Positions 7,848 to 17,514 of a stretch of 64,000 bases of DNA are shown in pieces. The position numbers were made by a program, and so were the translations under genes. The notes below the pieces were generated by a model. That model did no database searches. It was not told where the DNA came from and saw only the letters and a program-made list of their open reading frames with translations. Source of the stretch: Georgenia_A wangjunii (GTDB lineage: Bacteria > Actinomycetota > Actinomycetes > Actinomycetales > Actinomycetaceae); the NCBI RefSeq assembly GCF_036421915.1, contig NZ_JAZGOM010000004.1. One strand, 5' to 3'. How positions within the stretch are numbered: the first letter of the stretch is position 1; each line of letters opens with the position of its first letter.

Positions 7848-9581
7848 TCAGCGCTCGCGCCGGCTCCCGGTCCCGTCCCTCGCGCCCTCCTGCGGTGAGG
7901 CCTCGTCGCGGCGGACCGTCTCGGTCTTGCGCAGGAGCGCCGCGTCGCCGGCGCGGTCGCGCTCGGCGCTCGACTCCTCGGCGCGGCGCGCCGCCTCCTC
8001 CGGGGGCAGGACCCGCTTCCAACGCTTGGTCTGCAGCGGGGGACGCTCGCCGGCGTCCTCCTTGAGGGCACGCATGAGGCTGTACATCTGGACGTAGCCC
8101 ATGACGAAGAACGGCAGCCCGACGACGATGATCACCTGCTGGAGCGCCTCGAGCCCACCGGGCCCCGTGGCGCCGAGCAGCGTGGCGGCGACGGCGCCGA
8201 CGCAGATCGCCCAGAACACCCTCTGGCGCGTGGGAGCGCGGTCCTCGTGCCCGTTGGCGATCATGTCCATGACGAGCGCGGAGGAGTCCACCGACGTCGT
8301 GAAGAAGATGACGACGAGGACGATGGCGACGACCGAGAGGACGCTCGCGAACGGGAAGCTCTCGAGGAAGACGAAGAGCGCCCCGGCGACGTTGCCGTCC
8401 TCGACGACGGGGCCGCTGAGCCGCCCGGGGTCGTTGGACTCGATGTCGAACGACGCCCACCCGAACACCGAGAACCAGATGATGCTGAACCCGACGGGGA
8501 TGGCGAGGACCCCGAGGACGAACTGGCGGATCGTCCGCCCGCGCGAGATACGCGCGATGAAGATCCCGACGAAAGGCGACCACGAGATCGTCCAGGCCCA
8601 GTAGAAGACCGTCCACGAGCTCTGCCACCCGCTGTCGTTGATCGTGTCGTTCCAGAACGCGAGCTCGGGCAGCCACGCAAGATAGATGCCGAAGGACTCG
8701 ATCGTCCCCTTGAGCAGGTACAGGGTCGGGCCGGTGACGAGCACGAAGCACAGGAGCCCGACGGCGACGACGATGTTGAAGTTCGACAGCCGCTTGATGC
8801 CCTTGTCGAGGCCGAGGGCCACCGACGTGATCGCGACGGCGGAGACTCCGACGATGAGCATGATCTGCACGAGGCGGGTCTCGTCGACGCCGAAGAGGGT
8901 CGCCAGTCCGCTGTTGATCTGCAGGGTGCCGAGCCCCACCGAGACGGCGACCCCGAACATCGTGCCGACGATGGCGGTGATGTCGATCGCGGCGCCGATC
9001 GGGCCGTGGATCCGGCTGCCGAGCAGCGGGTGGAAGATCGAGCTGACGCGGGGCGGGAGGTTCCGCTTGTACATGAAGTAGGCGAAGGCGAGCGCCGGCA
9101 GCGTGAAGATCGTCCACGTGTGCAGCCCGAAGTGGTACAGCGTGAACGCGATCGCTTCCTGGGCCGCCCCCTCCCCCGCCGAGGCGACGTCCTGCATCGG
9201 CGGGTTCGCGTAGTGGTTGATCGGTTCGGCGACGCCCCAGAACATGAGGATGGTGCCGATGCCGGCAGCGAAGAGCATGGCGAACCACGTCCGGCCCGAG
9301 TGCTCGGGCGCCTCGTCCTCGGGGCCGAGCTTGACCCGGCCGAACCGGCTGACCGCCACGTAGACGAGGAAGACGAGGAAGACCGTCACGCCGAGGACGT
9401 AGAACCACCCGAGGTTGGTGAGCAGCCACCCGGAGACCCCGGCGAAGAAGGCGTCCATGGCGTCGGTGAAGGCGATCGTCGCGACGACGAAGAGCAGCGT
9501 GACGCTCGCGGCCCCGAAGAAGATGACGGGACCGGTCCGCAGGCCCAGGGCGTCGTGGATGCGGTGGAGCGTCGCGCGCAC
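7848..9581 (-). CDS. BCCT family transporter (betaine/choline/carnitine type)
   Basis: Secondary transporter for quaternary ammonium compounds, probably an osmoprotectant importer. The 577-residue protein has about twelve hydrophobic segments and the family signature FAAGIGTILMFWGVAEP (about residues 110-126), plus the tryptophan-rich WTVFYWAWTISWSPFVG segment that forms the substrate site in BetP-type carriers. A roughly 65-residue charged C-terminal tail could be the osmosensing cytoplasmic end known in BetP, though this is inference. GTG 9579-9581 is preceded by GGAGGA. Substrate cannot be decided between glycine betaine and choline. Confidence 0.92.
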   Translation of the reverse strand: MRATLHRIHDALGLRTGPVIFFGAASVTLLFVVATIAFTDAMDAFFAGVSGWLLTNLGWFYVLGVTVFLVFLVYVAVSRFGRVKLGPEDEAPEHSGRTWFAMLFAAGIGTILMFWGVAEPINHYANPPMQDVASAGEGAAQEAIAFTLYHFGLHTWTIFTLPALAFAYFMYKRNLPPRVSSIFHPLLGSRIHGPIGAAIDITAIVGTMFGVAVSVGLGTLQINSGLATLFGVDETRLVQIMLIVGVSAVAITSVALGLDKGIKRLSNFNIVVAVGLLCFVLVTGPTLYLLKGTIESFGIYLAWLPELAFWNDTINDSGWQSSWTVFYWAWTISWSPFVGIFIARISRGRTIRQFVLGVLAIPVGFSIIWFSVFGWASFDIESNDPGRLSGPVVEDGNVAGALFVFLESFPFASVLSVVAIVLVVIFFTTSVDSSALVMDMIANGHEDRAPTRQRVFWAICVGAVAATLLGATGPGGLEALQQVIIVVGLPFFVMGYVQMYSLMRALKEDAGERPPLQTKRWKRVLPPEEAARRAEESSAERDRAGDAALLRKTETVRRDEASPQEGARDGTGSRRER

Positions 9582-9722
9582 GTGGTCCTCCGGAGCGTTG
9601 GCTGAGCCCGCGGCCGGGAGGCGTGCGGGTCCTCGACGTCAGCGAACGTACCGGGCGACCGAGCCCGTCACCACAGGGCTGTCGTCGGGGCGACGCTCCC
9701 TCGCGGGCGCCTCCGACGGTGC

Positions 9723-10481
9723 TCAGTCGAGCCCGAGCGCGCCCTCGAGGCCGACGGTGAGGCCCGGCATGGTCGCGATGCGCCGCACCGCGAGCAGGAC
9801 GCCGGGCATGAAGCTCGAGCGGTCGAAGGAGTCCGTGCGGATCGTCAGCTGCTCCCCCGCGTTGCCGAGCAGGACCTCCTGGTGGGCGACGAGCCCGCGC
9901 AGCCGCACGGAGTGGACGGGCACCCCCGCGACGCGCGCGCCGCGCGCGCCGGGCAGAGACGTCGCCGTCGCGTCCGGCATGGGCGCGAGCCCGGCTTCCT
10001 CGCGGGACGCGGCGATGAGCTCGGCCGTGCGCACGGCGGTGCCCGAGGGTGCGTCGACCTTGTCCGGGTGGTGGAGCTCGACGACCTCGACGGAGTCGAA
10101 GTACGCGGCGGCCTGCCGGGCGAAGCGCATCGTCAGGACCGCGGAGAGCGCGAAGTTCGGCGCGACGAGGACGCCCTGGCTCTCGGGACGTGGCCCGGCC
10201 GCCAGGTGCTCGCGCACACGCGCGAGGCTCGCCTCGTCCCAGCCGGTCGTGCCGACGACGACGTCGAGCCCGGCGTCGACGAGCGCGTGGACGTTGGCCT
10301 CGGTGGCGCTCGGGACGGTGAAGTCGACGGCGACCTGCGCGCCGGTCCCCGCGAGCCGGGAGACGTCGTCGCCGGCGTCGAGCCGGGCGACGAGCTCGGT
10401 GTCCGGCGCGGCGTCCACCGCCCCGCACACCGTGGCGCCCATGCGTCCGGACGCGCCGAGGACGGCGACCTTGATGCTCAT
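9723..10481 (-). CDS. dapB: 4-Hydroxy-tetrahydrodipicolinate reductase
   Basis: Reduces the DapA product with NAD(P)H in diaminopimelate/lysine synthesis. The 252-residue protein starts with the Rossmann motif VAVLGASGRMG and carries the catalytic HHPDKVDAPSGTA segment (catalytic histidine and lysine) in the middle, plus the FTVPSATEANVHAL and GTTGWDE motifs. Length fits the actinobacterial family. The ATG lies 16 bases after the M16 protease stop, so the two are probably co-transcribed. Confidence 0.96.
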   Translation of the reverse strand: MSIKVAVLGASGRMGATVCGAVDAAPDTELVARLDAGDDVSRLAGTGAQVAVDFTVPSATEANVHALVDAGLDVVVGTTGWDEASLARVREHLAAGPRPESQGVLVAPNFALSAVLTMRFARQAAAYFDSVEVVELHHPDKVDAPSGTAVRTAELIAASREEAGLAPMPDATATSLPGARGARVAGVPVHSVRLRGLVAHQEVLLGNAGEQLTIRTDSFDRSSFMPGVLLAVRRIATMPGLTVGLEGALGLD

Positions 10482-10497
10482 GGCACCAGGGTAGTGC

Positions 10498-11886
10498 TCA
10501 GGCGCCCAGGGCCTCGGCCGCGATGTCGTGGTCGAACGGGCCGACGACGACGAGCGAGCGCGGGCGGGCGACGAGCTCGGCCGCCAGCTCCTGGACCTGC
10601 GCGGCCGTGACGGACCGGATGAGCTCGAGCGTCTCGTCGATGCCGGTCAGCTCGCCGTGGACGATCTCGGCGCGCCCGAGCCGCGACATCCGCGAGCCCG
10701 TGTCCTCGAGCCCGAGGACGACGTTCCCGCTCAGCTGGCCGATGCTCCGCGTCAGCTCGGCCTCGCCCATCGGCTCGGCGGCGATGCGCTCCCACTCGGC
10801 GGCGAGGAGGTCGACGACCTGGCGCGTCTTGCCGGGCGCGCACCCCGCGTAGAGCCCGACGACGCCGGCCTCGGCGTGGCTCGAGGCGAACGCGTACGTC
10901 GAGTACGCGAGGCCGCGGCGCTCACGGATCTCCTGGAACAGGCGCGAGCTCATCCCCCCGCCGAGGGCGGTCATGAGGACCGACAGGACGTAGCGCCGCT
11001 CGTCCGCGGCGATGAGCCCCTCGCACCCGAGGATGACGTTCGCCTGCTCGGTCGTGCGGTGCACCGTCACGGCCTGCCCGGCCCCGGGCAGGAGCTCGGG
11101 CGCGGGCACGACGGCGGCCCCGCCTCCCGGCACGCCTCCCCCGGCGCGGCGCCGGGCCACGGGCACGGCGGCCGGGTCGAGCGCCCAGCCGCCGCTCTCG
11201 ACGGCGGCGAGCACCTGGGCGCACAGGGCGTCGTGGTCGACCGACCCCGACGCCGTGACGACGAGCTCGGACGGGGTGTACGTGCGGGCGTAGTGCTCGA
11301 GGACCGCCTCGCGCGGCACCGCCCGGATCGTCTCGGGCGTCCCGCCGATGGGACGGCCGAGCGGGTGCGGGTCGAGCACCGCCGCCGCGAAGTGCTCATG
11401 GACGACGTCGACCGGGTCGTCCCCGGCCATCGCGAGCTCCTCGAGGATGACGTCCCGCTCGGTCTCGAACTCGACCGGGTCGAGGACCGAGGACGTCACC
11501 ATGTCCGCGATGACGTCGACGGCCATGGGCACGTCGGCGTCGAGCACCCGGGCGTAGTAGCACGTGTGCTCCTTGCCGGTGGCGGCGTTCGCCTCCCCGC
11601 CGACGGCGTCGAACGTCTCGGCGATGTCGAGCGCACTGCGGCGGGCCGTGCCCTTGAAGAGCAGGTGCTCGAGGAAGTGGGTCGAGCCGTGGTGGGCGTC
11701 GGTCTCGTCGCGCGAGCCGACGGCCACCCAGGCACCGACCGTCGCCGAGCGCTGAGCGGGCATGGCCTCGCTCAGCACGCGGATCCCGCCCGGCAGGACG
11801 GAGCGCCGGATGACGCTGCCGTCCTGCTCGAGCGAGACCTCGGTGCCCGGCGAGCCCGCCGGGCCGAGGTTGAGTGCGTCAGGCAC
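10498..11886 (-). CDS. M16 family zinc protease (processing peptidase-like)
   Basis: Insulinase/pitrilysin-type metalloprotease of 462 residues. The inverted zinc motif HFLEH is at residues 70-74 and the distal glutamate is probably in ERDVILEELAM; an R/Y active-site region RRGLAYSTYAF is present in the C-terminal half. I chose GTG 11884-11886 (one base after the pnp stop) because homology begins there and the upstream extension overlaps pnp. Such proteins follow pnp in most actinobacteria; the native substrate is not established. Co-transcribed with pnp and dapB. Confidence 0.92.
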   Translation of the reverse strand: MPDALNLGPAGSPGTEVSLEQDGSVIRRSVLPGGIRVLSEAMPAQRSATVGAWVAVGSRDETDAHHGSTHFLEHLLFKGTARRSALDIAETFDAVGGEANAATGKEHTCYYARVLDADVPMAVDVIADMVTSSVLDPVEFETERDVILEELAMAGDDPVDVVHEHFAAAVLDPHPLGRPIGGTPETIRAVPREAVLEHYARTYTPSELVVTASGSVDHDALCAQVLAAVESGGWALDPAAVPVARRRAGGGVPGGGAAVVPAPELLPGAGQAVTVHRTTEQANVILGCEGLIAADERRYVLSVLMTALGGGMSSRLFQEIRERRGLAYSTYAFASSHAEAGVVGLYAGCAPGKTRQVVDLLAAEWERIAAEPMGEAELTRSIGQLSGNVVLGLEDTGSRMSRLGRAEIVHGELTGIDETLELIRSVTAAQVQELAAELVARPRSLVVVGPFDHDIAAEALGA

Positions 11887-11887
11887 G

Positions 11888-14251
11888 TCAGGCGTCGCCG
11901 CCCTCACCCTCGCGGGTGCGGGTGCGGCGCTCACGGCGCGGGCGCTCGCGGCGCTCGCCGCGGCCACCCTCGGAGCGCTCCGTGCCGGCCTCGGCCTCGG
12001 CCGGGGCGTCCGTCGTCTCGGGGGCGTCGGACGCGGTGGTCTCCCCGTCCTCCTCGCCCTCGACGACGGCGTGCAGCGAGAGCTTGCCGCGGGGGTCGAT
12101 CTCGGCGAGCTCGACCTGGACCTTGGCACCGACGGAGAGGACGTCCTCGACGTTCTCCACGCGCTTGCCACCGACGAGGCGGCGGACCTGCGAGATGTGC
12201 AGGAGCCCGTCCTTGCCGGGCGAGAGCGAGACGAAGGCGCCGAAGGACGTCGTCTTGACGACGGTCCCGACGAAGCGCTCGCCGACCTCAGGCATCTGCG
12301 GGTTCGCGATGGCGTTGACGGCCTGGCGGGCGGCCTCGGCCGAGGGGCCGTCGGTCGCGCCGATGTAGACGGTCCCGTCGTCCTCGATCGAGATGTCCGC
12401 GCCGGTGTCCTCCTGGATCTGGTTGATCATCTTGCCCTTCGGGCCGATGACCTCCCCGATCTTGTCGACGGGGACCTTGACCGTGATGACGCGGGGCGCC
12501 GTCGGGGCCATCTCGTCCGGGGCGTCGATCGCCTCGTTCATGACGTCGAGGATGTGCAGGCGCGCGTCGCGGGCCTGGGACAGCGCCCCGATGAGCACGG
12601 AGGACGGCAGGCCGCTCAGCTTCGTGTCGAGCTGGATGGCCGTGACGAACTCACGCGTTCCGGCGACCTTGAAGTCCATGTCGCCGAACGCGTCCTCGGC
12701 GCCGAGGATGTCGGTGAGGGCGGCGTAGCGCGTCTCGCCGTCGATCTCGTCGCTCATGAGGCCCATGGCGATGCCCGCGACGGGCGCGCGCAGCGGCACA
12801 CCGGCGTTGAGCAGCGACAGGGTCGAGGCGCAGACGGAGCCCATCGACGTCGAGCCGTTGGACCCGAGCGCCTCGGAGACCTGGCGGATCGCGTAGGGGA
12901 ACTCCTCGCGCGCCGGCAGGACGGGCATGAGCGCCCGCTCGGCGAGGGCACCGTGACCGATCTCGCGGCGCTTGGGCGAGCCCACGCGGCCCGTCTCACC
13001 GGTCGAGTAGGGCGGGAAGTTGTAGTTGTGCATGTACCGCTTGCGGGTCACCGGGGAGAGGGTGTCCAGCTGCTGCTCCATACGCAGCATGTTGAGCGTG
13101 GTCACGCCCATGATCTGCGTCTCGCCACGCTCGAAGAGCGCGGAGCCGTGGACGCGGGGCAGGACCTCGACCTCGGCGGAGAGGGTGCGGATGTCGCGCA
13201 GCCCGCGCCCGTCCATGCGGACGCCGTCCGTGAGGACGCGCTGGCGCACGAACTGCTTCGTCACCGAGCGGTAGGCGGCGGAGAGCTCCTTCTCGCGGCC
13301 GGCGAACTGCTCGCCGAGCGCGCCGAGCATGGCGGCCTTGATCTCGTCGAGGCGCGACTCGCGCTCCTGCTTGCCGGAGATGGCGATCGCCTTGCTGAGG
13401 TCGGCGGCCACGTGGCCGGCGACGGCCTCGTAGGCGTCCGTCTGGTAGTCCGGGAAGAGCGGGAAGTCGGCGGTCGGCTTCGACGTCGTCGCGGCGAGCT
13501 CGGACTGGGCGGCGCACAGCGCCTGGATGAACCGCTTCGACGCCTCGAGGCCCTGGGCCACGACCTCCTCGGTCGGGGCGGTCGCGCCCTTGTCCTTGAT
13601 GAGCGTCCAGGCGTTGTCCGTGGCCTCGGCCTCGACCATCATGACCGCGACGTCCTCGGCGCCGGAGGCGTCCGTGACGATGCGGCCGGCGACGACCATC
13701 GAGAAGACGGCCCGCTCGAGCTCGGAGTAGCGGGGGAAGGCGACCCACTGGTCGTCGATGAGGGCGACGCGGGTGCCGCCGATGGGCCCGGAGAAGGGCA
13801 GGCCGGCGATCTGGGTCGACATCGACGCGGCGTTGATCGCGAGGACGTCGTAGGCGTCGTCGGGGTGGAGCGCGAGGATCGTCTCGACGATCTGGATCTC
13901 GTTGCGCAGGCCCTTGACGAACGACGGGCGCAGCGGCCGGTCGATGAGGCGGCAGGCGAGGATCGCCTCGGTCGAGGGGCGGCCCTCGCGGCGGAAGAAC
14001 GAGCCGGGGATCTTGCCGGCGGCGTACTGACGCTCCTCGACGTCCACCGTCAGGGGGAAGAAGTCGAAGTGGTCCTTGGGGTGCTTGCCGGCCGTCGTGG
14101 TCGACAGCACCATCGAGTCCTCGTCGAGGTAGGCGACGGCGGAGCCGTTGGCCTGGCGCGCGAGGCGGCCGGTCTCGAAGCGGACGGTGCGGGTGCCGAA
14201 GGAGCCATTGTCGATGACGGCTTCGGCGGACGTGATCTCGGGACCCTCCAT
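11888..14251 (-). CDS. pnp: Polyribonucleotide nucleotidyltransferase (PNPase)
   Basis: 3'-5' phosphorolytic exoribonuclease of the RNA decay machinery. The 787-residue protein has two RNase PH cores (first near FETGRLARQANGSAVAY, second near MDGRGLRDIRTLSAEV), a KH domain with VIGPKGKMINQIQ and an S1 domain (FVGTVVKTTSFGAFVSL). It ends with a roughly 60-residue Glu/Arg-rich tail with repeated RRER-like blocks. ATG 14249-14251 is fixed by a GGAGG site just upstream. It follows rpsO with a hairpin between them, the classic rpsO-pnp order. Confidence 0.97.
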   Translation of the reverse strand: MEGPEITSAEAVIDNGSFGTRTVRFETGRLARQANGSAVAYLDEDSMVLSTTTAGKHPKDHFDFFPLTVDVEERQYAAGKIPGSFFRREGRPSTEAILACRLIDRPLRPSFVKGLRNEIQIVETILALHPDDAYDVLAINAASMSTQIAGLPFSGPIGGTRVALIDDQWVAFPRYSELERAVFSMVVAGRIVTDASGAEDVAVMMVEAEATDNAWTLIKDKGATAPTEEVVAQGLEASKRFIQALCAAQSELAATTSKPTADFPLFPDYQTDAYEAVAGHVAADLSKAIAISGKQERESRLDEIKAAMLGALGEQFAGREKELSAAYRSVTKQFVRQRVLTDGVRMDGRGLRDIRTLSAEVEVLPRVHGSALFERGETQIMGVTTLNMLRMEQQLDTLSPVTRKRYMHNYNFPPYSTGETGRVGSPKRREIGHGALAERALMPVLPAREEFPYAIRQVSEALGSNGSTSMGSVCASTLSLLNAGVPLRAPVAGIAMGLMSDEIDGETRYAALTDILGAEDAFGDMDFKVAGTREFVTAIQLDTKLSGLPSSVLIGALSQARDARLHILDVMNEAIDAPDEMAPTAPRVITVKVPVDKIGEVIGPKGKMINQIQEDTGADISIEDDGTVYIGATDGPSAEAARQAVNAIANPQMPEVGERFVGTVVKTTSFGAFVSLSPGKDGLLHISQVRRLVGGKRVENVEDVLSVGAKVQVELAEIDPRGKLSLHAVVEGEEDGETTASDAPETTDAPAEAEAGTERSEGGRGERRERPRRERRTRTREGEGGDA

Positions 14252-14450
14252 GGGTGCCCTCCTTCGTGTTCGCCCGCGCCACGGGCCTGGCGGCCTTCGA
14301 TCGAGGCCCACGGACCGCCTTCAGGCGCCGCGCACGCGCGGTGCCTGGTCGTTCCGGAGGCCACTACCGAGGACCGGACGAGGCGTGCGGCGCGGTGGTG
14401 TGTATCGGTGTTCAGTTGTGCCCGTGGCCGGTCCGGCCCTGGGCATGCAC

Positions 14451-14485
14451 GACCGGCCCGGACCCGTCCAGGGTCCGAGCCGGTC
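14451..14485 (-). terminator. rpsO-pnp intergenic hairpin
   Basis: 15-bp stem with a single G-U pair (minus strand GACCGGCTCGGACCC / GGGTCCGGGCCGGTC) and a 5-base loop, starting 7 bases after the rpsO stop. No T-run follows. It could be a terminator, attenuator or RNase-processing hairpin as known between rpsO and pnp in other bacteria. Confidence 0.6.
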
Positions 14486-14491
14486 GGAGGA

Positions 14492-14761
14492 TCAGCGGCG
14501 CAGGCCGAGGCGCCCGATGAGGCTGCGGTAACGGTTGATGTCCGTCTTCTGCAGGTAGCCCAGCATGTTGCGGCGCTGGCCGACGAGCAGGAGCAGACCA
14601 CGGCGCGTGTGGTGGTCGTGCTTGTGGACCTTGACGTGCTCGGTGAGGTCGAGGATCCGCTGCGTGAGCAGCGCGATCTGGACCTCGGGCGAACCCGTGT
14701 CACCCTCGTGGGTGGCGTACTCGGTGATGATGGACTGCTTGACGTCTGCAGCGAGGGGCAC
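14492..14761 (-). CDS. rpsO: 30S ribosomal protein S15
   Basis: Primary 16S rRNA-binding protein of the small subunit. The 89-residue protein shows the family motifs HEGDTGSPEVQIALLTQRI, HDHHTRRGLLLLVGQRR and LGYLQKTDINRY. GTG 14759-14761 is selected by an AAGGAG site five to six bases upstream and matches the normal S15 length. It lies between ribF and pnp. Confidence 0.97.
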   Translation of the reverse strand: MPLAADVKQSIITEYATHEGDTGSPEVQIALLTQRILDLTEHVKVHKHDHHTRRGLLLLVGQRRNMLGYLQKTDINRYRSLIGRLGLRR

Positions 14762-14850
14762 AGGTTCTCCTTGGTGTCGTTGCGCGGAGCTCCGGGGCAT
14801 GTCCACCCGGGCATGACGCATCCGCGGCCGATCTGACGGCAGCGAACAGA

Positions 14851-15804
14851 CTAGCAGACGCCCAGGATCCGCGCCGTCTCCGCGGTGTCGTCGGCCATCT
14901 GCGCGACGAGGGCGTCGACCCCGTCGAAGCGCACGGTGGGCCGCAGGCGCTGGACGAGCTCGACGACGACCTCCTCGCCGTAGAGCTCGAGGTCCGTGCG
15001 GCCGAGGACGTACGCCTCGACCTGGCGCACGACGCCGTCGAAGGTGGGGTTGACCCCGATGGAGACGGCGGCGGGCAGCCGCTCGGGCACCCCGTCCGTG
15101 CCGGCCCGCAGGAGCCAGCCGGCGTAGACGCCGTCGGCCGGGACCGCCCCGCTCGCGGCGGGGTCGAGGTTCGCCGTGGGGTAGCCGAGCTCGCGCCCGC
15201 GGGCCTCGCCGTGGACGACGACGCCGCGGATCCGGTGGGGACGGCCGAGGACCTGCGCCGCCCCGGCGACGTCACCGACCGTGAGGAGCTCGCGGACCCA
15301 GCTCGAGGACCAGCGCTGGGGCGCGTCGTCGCCGGCCACGTCGTCGACGACGCGCACGGTGAAGCCGTGGCGGGCGCCGAGCTCGGCCATCGTGCGGCGG
15401 TCCCCGGCGTTCTGCCAGCCGAACCGCGTGTCCGCGCCGATGACGACGCCACGGGCCCGCAGCGCCCCGACGAGGTAGGCGAGGACGAACTCCTCGGGCG
15501 TGGCCCGCGCGAAGTCGAGGGTGTAGGAGAGCACGAGGACGGCGTCGACGCCGGTCTGCGCGAGGAGCTCGAGCCGGTCGACGAGCCCCGTCAGCAGCGG
15601 CGGCGCCTCGTCGGGGCGGTGGACCTGGGCGGGGTGCGGGTCGAAGGTGACGACGACGGCGGGGGCCCCGGCCGCACGGGCCTCGGCCACGAGCTCGGCC
15701 AGCACCGCCCGGTGCCCGCGGTGGACGCCGTCGAAGTTCCCGATCGTCACGAAGGTCCGCTCGAGGTCCTCCGGGACCTCAGCAGTCCCCCGCCACACCT
15801 GCAC
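14851..15804 (-). CDS. ribF: Bifunctional riboflavin kinase / FAD synthetase
   Basis: Phosphorylates riboflavin to FMN and adenylylates FMN to FAD. In the 317-residue protein the N-terminal nucleotidyltransferase domain has TIGNFDGVHRGHRAVL (HxGH type) and the C-terminal flavokinase domain has GRELGYPTANL followed by GVYAGWLL. Both domains are complete. GTG 15802-15804 follows a GAGGAGG-like site. It sits between nupC and rpsO; in most actinobacteria ribF directly follows truB, so the transporter upstream is an insertion into this order. Confidence 0.96.
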   Translation of the reverse strand: MQVWRGTAEVPEDLERTFVTIGNFDGVHRGHRAVLAELVAEARAAGAPAVVVTFDPHPAQVHRPDEAPPLLTGLVDRLELLAQTGVDAVLVLSYTLDFARATPEEFVLAYLVGALRARGVVIGADTRFGWQNAGDRRTMAELGARHGFTVRVVDDVAGDDAPQRWSSSWVRELLTVGDVAGAAQVLGRPHRIRGVVVHGEARGRELGYPTANLDPAASGAVPADGVYAGWLLRAGTDGVPERLPAAVSIGVNPTFDGVVRQVEAYVLGRTDLELYGEEVVVELVQRLRPTVRFDGVDALVAQMADDTAETARILGVC

Positions 15805-15872
15805 CCTGCGCCTCCTCCGTCACCGTGGGTCACCGCCGGCGACCGGTGGAGAGACTACCGTCGGCGCCGTCC

Positions 15873-17390
15873 TCACCCGACGAGCACCCCGGCGATCGTG
15901 GCGGACATGAGGTTGCCGAGGGTGCCGGCGGCCACGGCACGCAGGCCGAGGCGCGCGATGACGCCGCGCTGGCTGGGTGCGATGCCGCCGAGCCCGCCGA
16001 GCAGGATGGCGAGCGAGCCGAGGTTGGCGAAGCCCGTGAGGGCGAACGTGACGACGGCCTGCGTCTTGTCACTGTAGTCCTCGGCCTGCGGGGCGAAGTC
16101 GGCGAACGCGACGAACTCGTTGAGGACGACCTTCTGGCCGAGGAAGCTCCCGGCGTCGACGGCCTCGTGGAGGGGGACGCCGACGGCGGCCATGAGGGGC
16201 GAGAAGACGTACCCGAGGATCTCCTCGATCGAGAGGTCCCCGTAGCCGAAGAGGCCCCCGACCGCGCCGAGGACGAGGTTGGCGAGCGCGATGAGCGAGA
16301 CGAAGGCGAGGAGCATGGCGCCGACGTTGAGCGCGAGGTCGAGCCCGTCCGAGGCGCCGCGCGAGGCGGCGTCGATGACGTTGACCGGGCGCTCCTCGTC
16401 GGCCTCCGCGTCGTCGGGCTCGTCGGGGCTGCCGGCAGCGGTCCCGGCCGTCGCGGCCCCCGCCGCGGCCCCGGCCGCCGTGGCGCCCGTCGCGGTCCCG
16501 CCCTCGCGCGCGCGGCGGGTCAGCTCCGCCATGCCGTCCTGGGTGGCGCCGCGGCGTGCGCCGCGCCGGAAGGCGGCCGCCAGCCGGCCGCCGAGGCCCC
16601 CGCCGTCCGCTGGGCGTCCGTCGGCCGCCGTCCCGGCGCCGCGCCTCGGCTGCTCCTCGCTCCCGGCGGGCGGGGCGGCGCCGCCTGCGCCGTCACCGTC
16701 GCGCGCGGGCGACGCGGTCGGCCCGATGTCGGCGAGCGCGTCCGCGGGCACGATGATCTTCGCCATGAGGAGCCCGGCGGGCGCCGCCATGAAGCTGGCC
16801 GCGATGAGGTACTCGAGGTTCGCGCCGAGGAGCGAGTAGCCGATGAGGACGGAGCCGGCGACCGTCGTCAGGCCCCCGCACATGACGGCGAAGATCTCCG
16901 AGGGCGTCATCCTCCTGATGTAGGGCCGGATGACGAGGGGCGCCTCGGTCTGCCCGACGAAGATGTTGGCGGCGGCGTTCATCGACTCCGGGCCGGTCGT
17001 CCCGAGCACCCGCGCGAGGGCGCCGCCGATCCAGCGCGTGACGAGCTGGAGCACGCCCACGTGGTAGAGCACGGCGGTGAGGGAGGCGAAGAAGACGATG
17101 ACGGGCAGGACCTGGAACGCGAAGACCGAGCCCTCGTCCGGGAGGATCGCACCGAAGAGGAAGTCGATGCCGGCCGCGGAGGAGTCGATGACCGCCTGCA
17201 CGCCGCTCGTCAGGGTGGACAGGACCCGCTGACCGGCCGGGACGTAGAGGACGAGGACGGCGAAGACCACCTGGACCACCAGCGCCAGGCCGACGGTGCG
17301 CACGCGGATCCGCCTCCGGTCGACGGACAGGAGCCAGGCGAGGAGCAGGACGACGACCATCCCGCCGATCCCCCACAGGACCTCGAGCAC
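15873..17390 (-). CDS. NupC-type concentrative nucleoside transporter with an internal insert
   Basis: CNT-family ion-coupled nucleoside importer of 505 residues. Conserved parts include the membrane helices of the N-terminal half, NIFVGQTEAPLVIRPYI, MTPSEIFAVMCGGLTTVAGS and, in the second half, VPLHEAVDAGSFLGQKVVLNEFVA. Between IIVPADALADIGPT (about residue 225) and RPVNVIDAASRGASDG (about 325) lies about 100 residues of Ala/Gly/Pro/Arg-rich low-complexity sequence not normally present. GTG 17388-17390 has GGAGG upstream. Placement between truB and ribF is unusual. Substrate range (pyrimidine or purine nucleosides) is undetermined. Confidence 0.9.
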   Translation of the reverse strand: MLEVLWGIGGMVVVLLLAWLLSVDRRRIRVRTVGLALVVQVVFAVLVLYVPAGQRVLSTLTSGVQAVIDSSAAGIDFLFGAILPDEGSVFAFQVLPVIVFFASLTAVLYHVGVLQLVTRWIGGALARVLGTTGPESMNAAANIFVGQTEAPLVIRPYIRRMTPSEIFAVMCGGLTTVAGSVLIGYSLLGANLEYLIAASFMAAPAGLLMAKIIVPADALADIGPTASPARDGDGAGGAAPPAGSEEQPRRGAGTAADGRPADGGGLGGRLAAAFRRGARRGATQDGMAELTRRAREGGTATGATAAGAAAGAATAGTAAGSPDEPDDAEADEERPVNVIDAASRGASDGLDLALNVGAMLLAFVSLIALANLVLGAVGGLFGYGDLSIEEILGYVFSPLMAAVGVPLHEAVDAGSFLGQKVVLNEFVAFADFAPQAEDYSDKTQAVVTFALTGFANLGSLAILLGGLGGIAPSQRGVIARLGLRAVAAGTLGNLMSATIAGVLVG

Positions 17391-17514
17391 GGGGCCTCCG
17401 ATCTCGCGCTGACGTGCCGCCGCGGTGCGCCCGAGGCGAGCCGACCCCGCGCCGCACCAGGTCTGCAGCGTCGCACAGGGGTCCGCCCTCCGCGCGCGGG
17501 GTGGGCGCGGGTGC

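Noticed and set aside
11887..12171. Upstream extension of the M16 protease into pnp
   Set aside because: Low-complexity Arg/Ser/Pro sequence overlapping the real pnp end; homology begins at GTG 11886.
11762..14836. A 1024-codon plus-strand open frame opposite pnp and rpsO
   Set aside because: Antisense to pnp; composition is that of a shadow frame in high-GC DNA, no recognisable motif.
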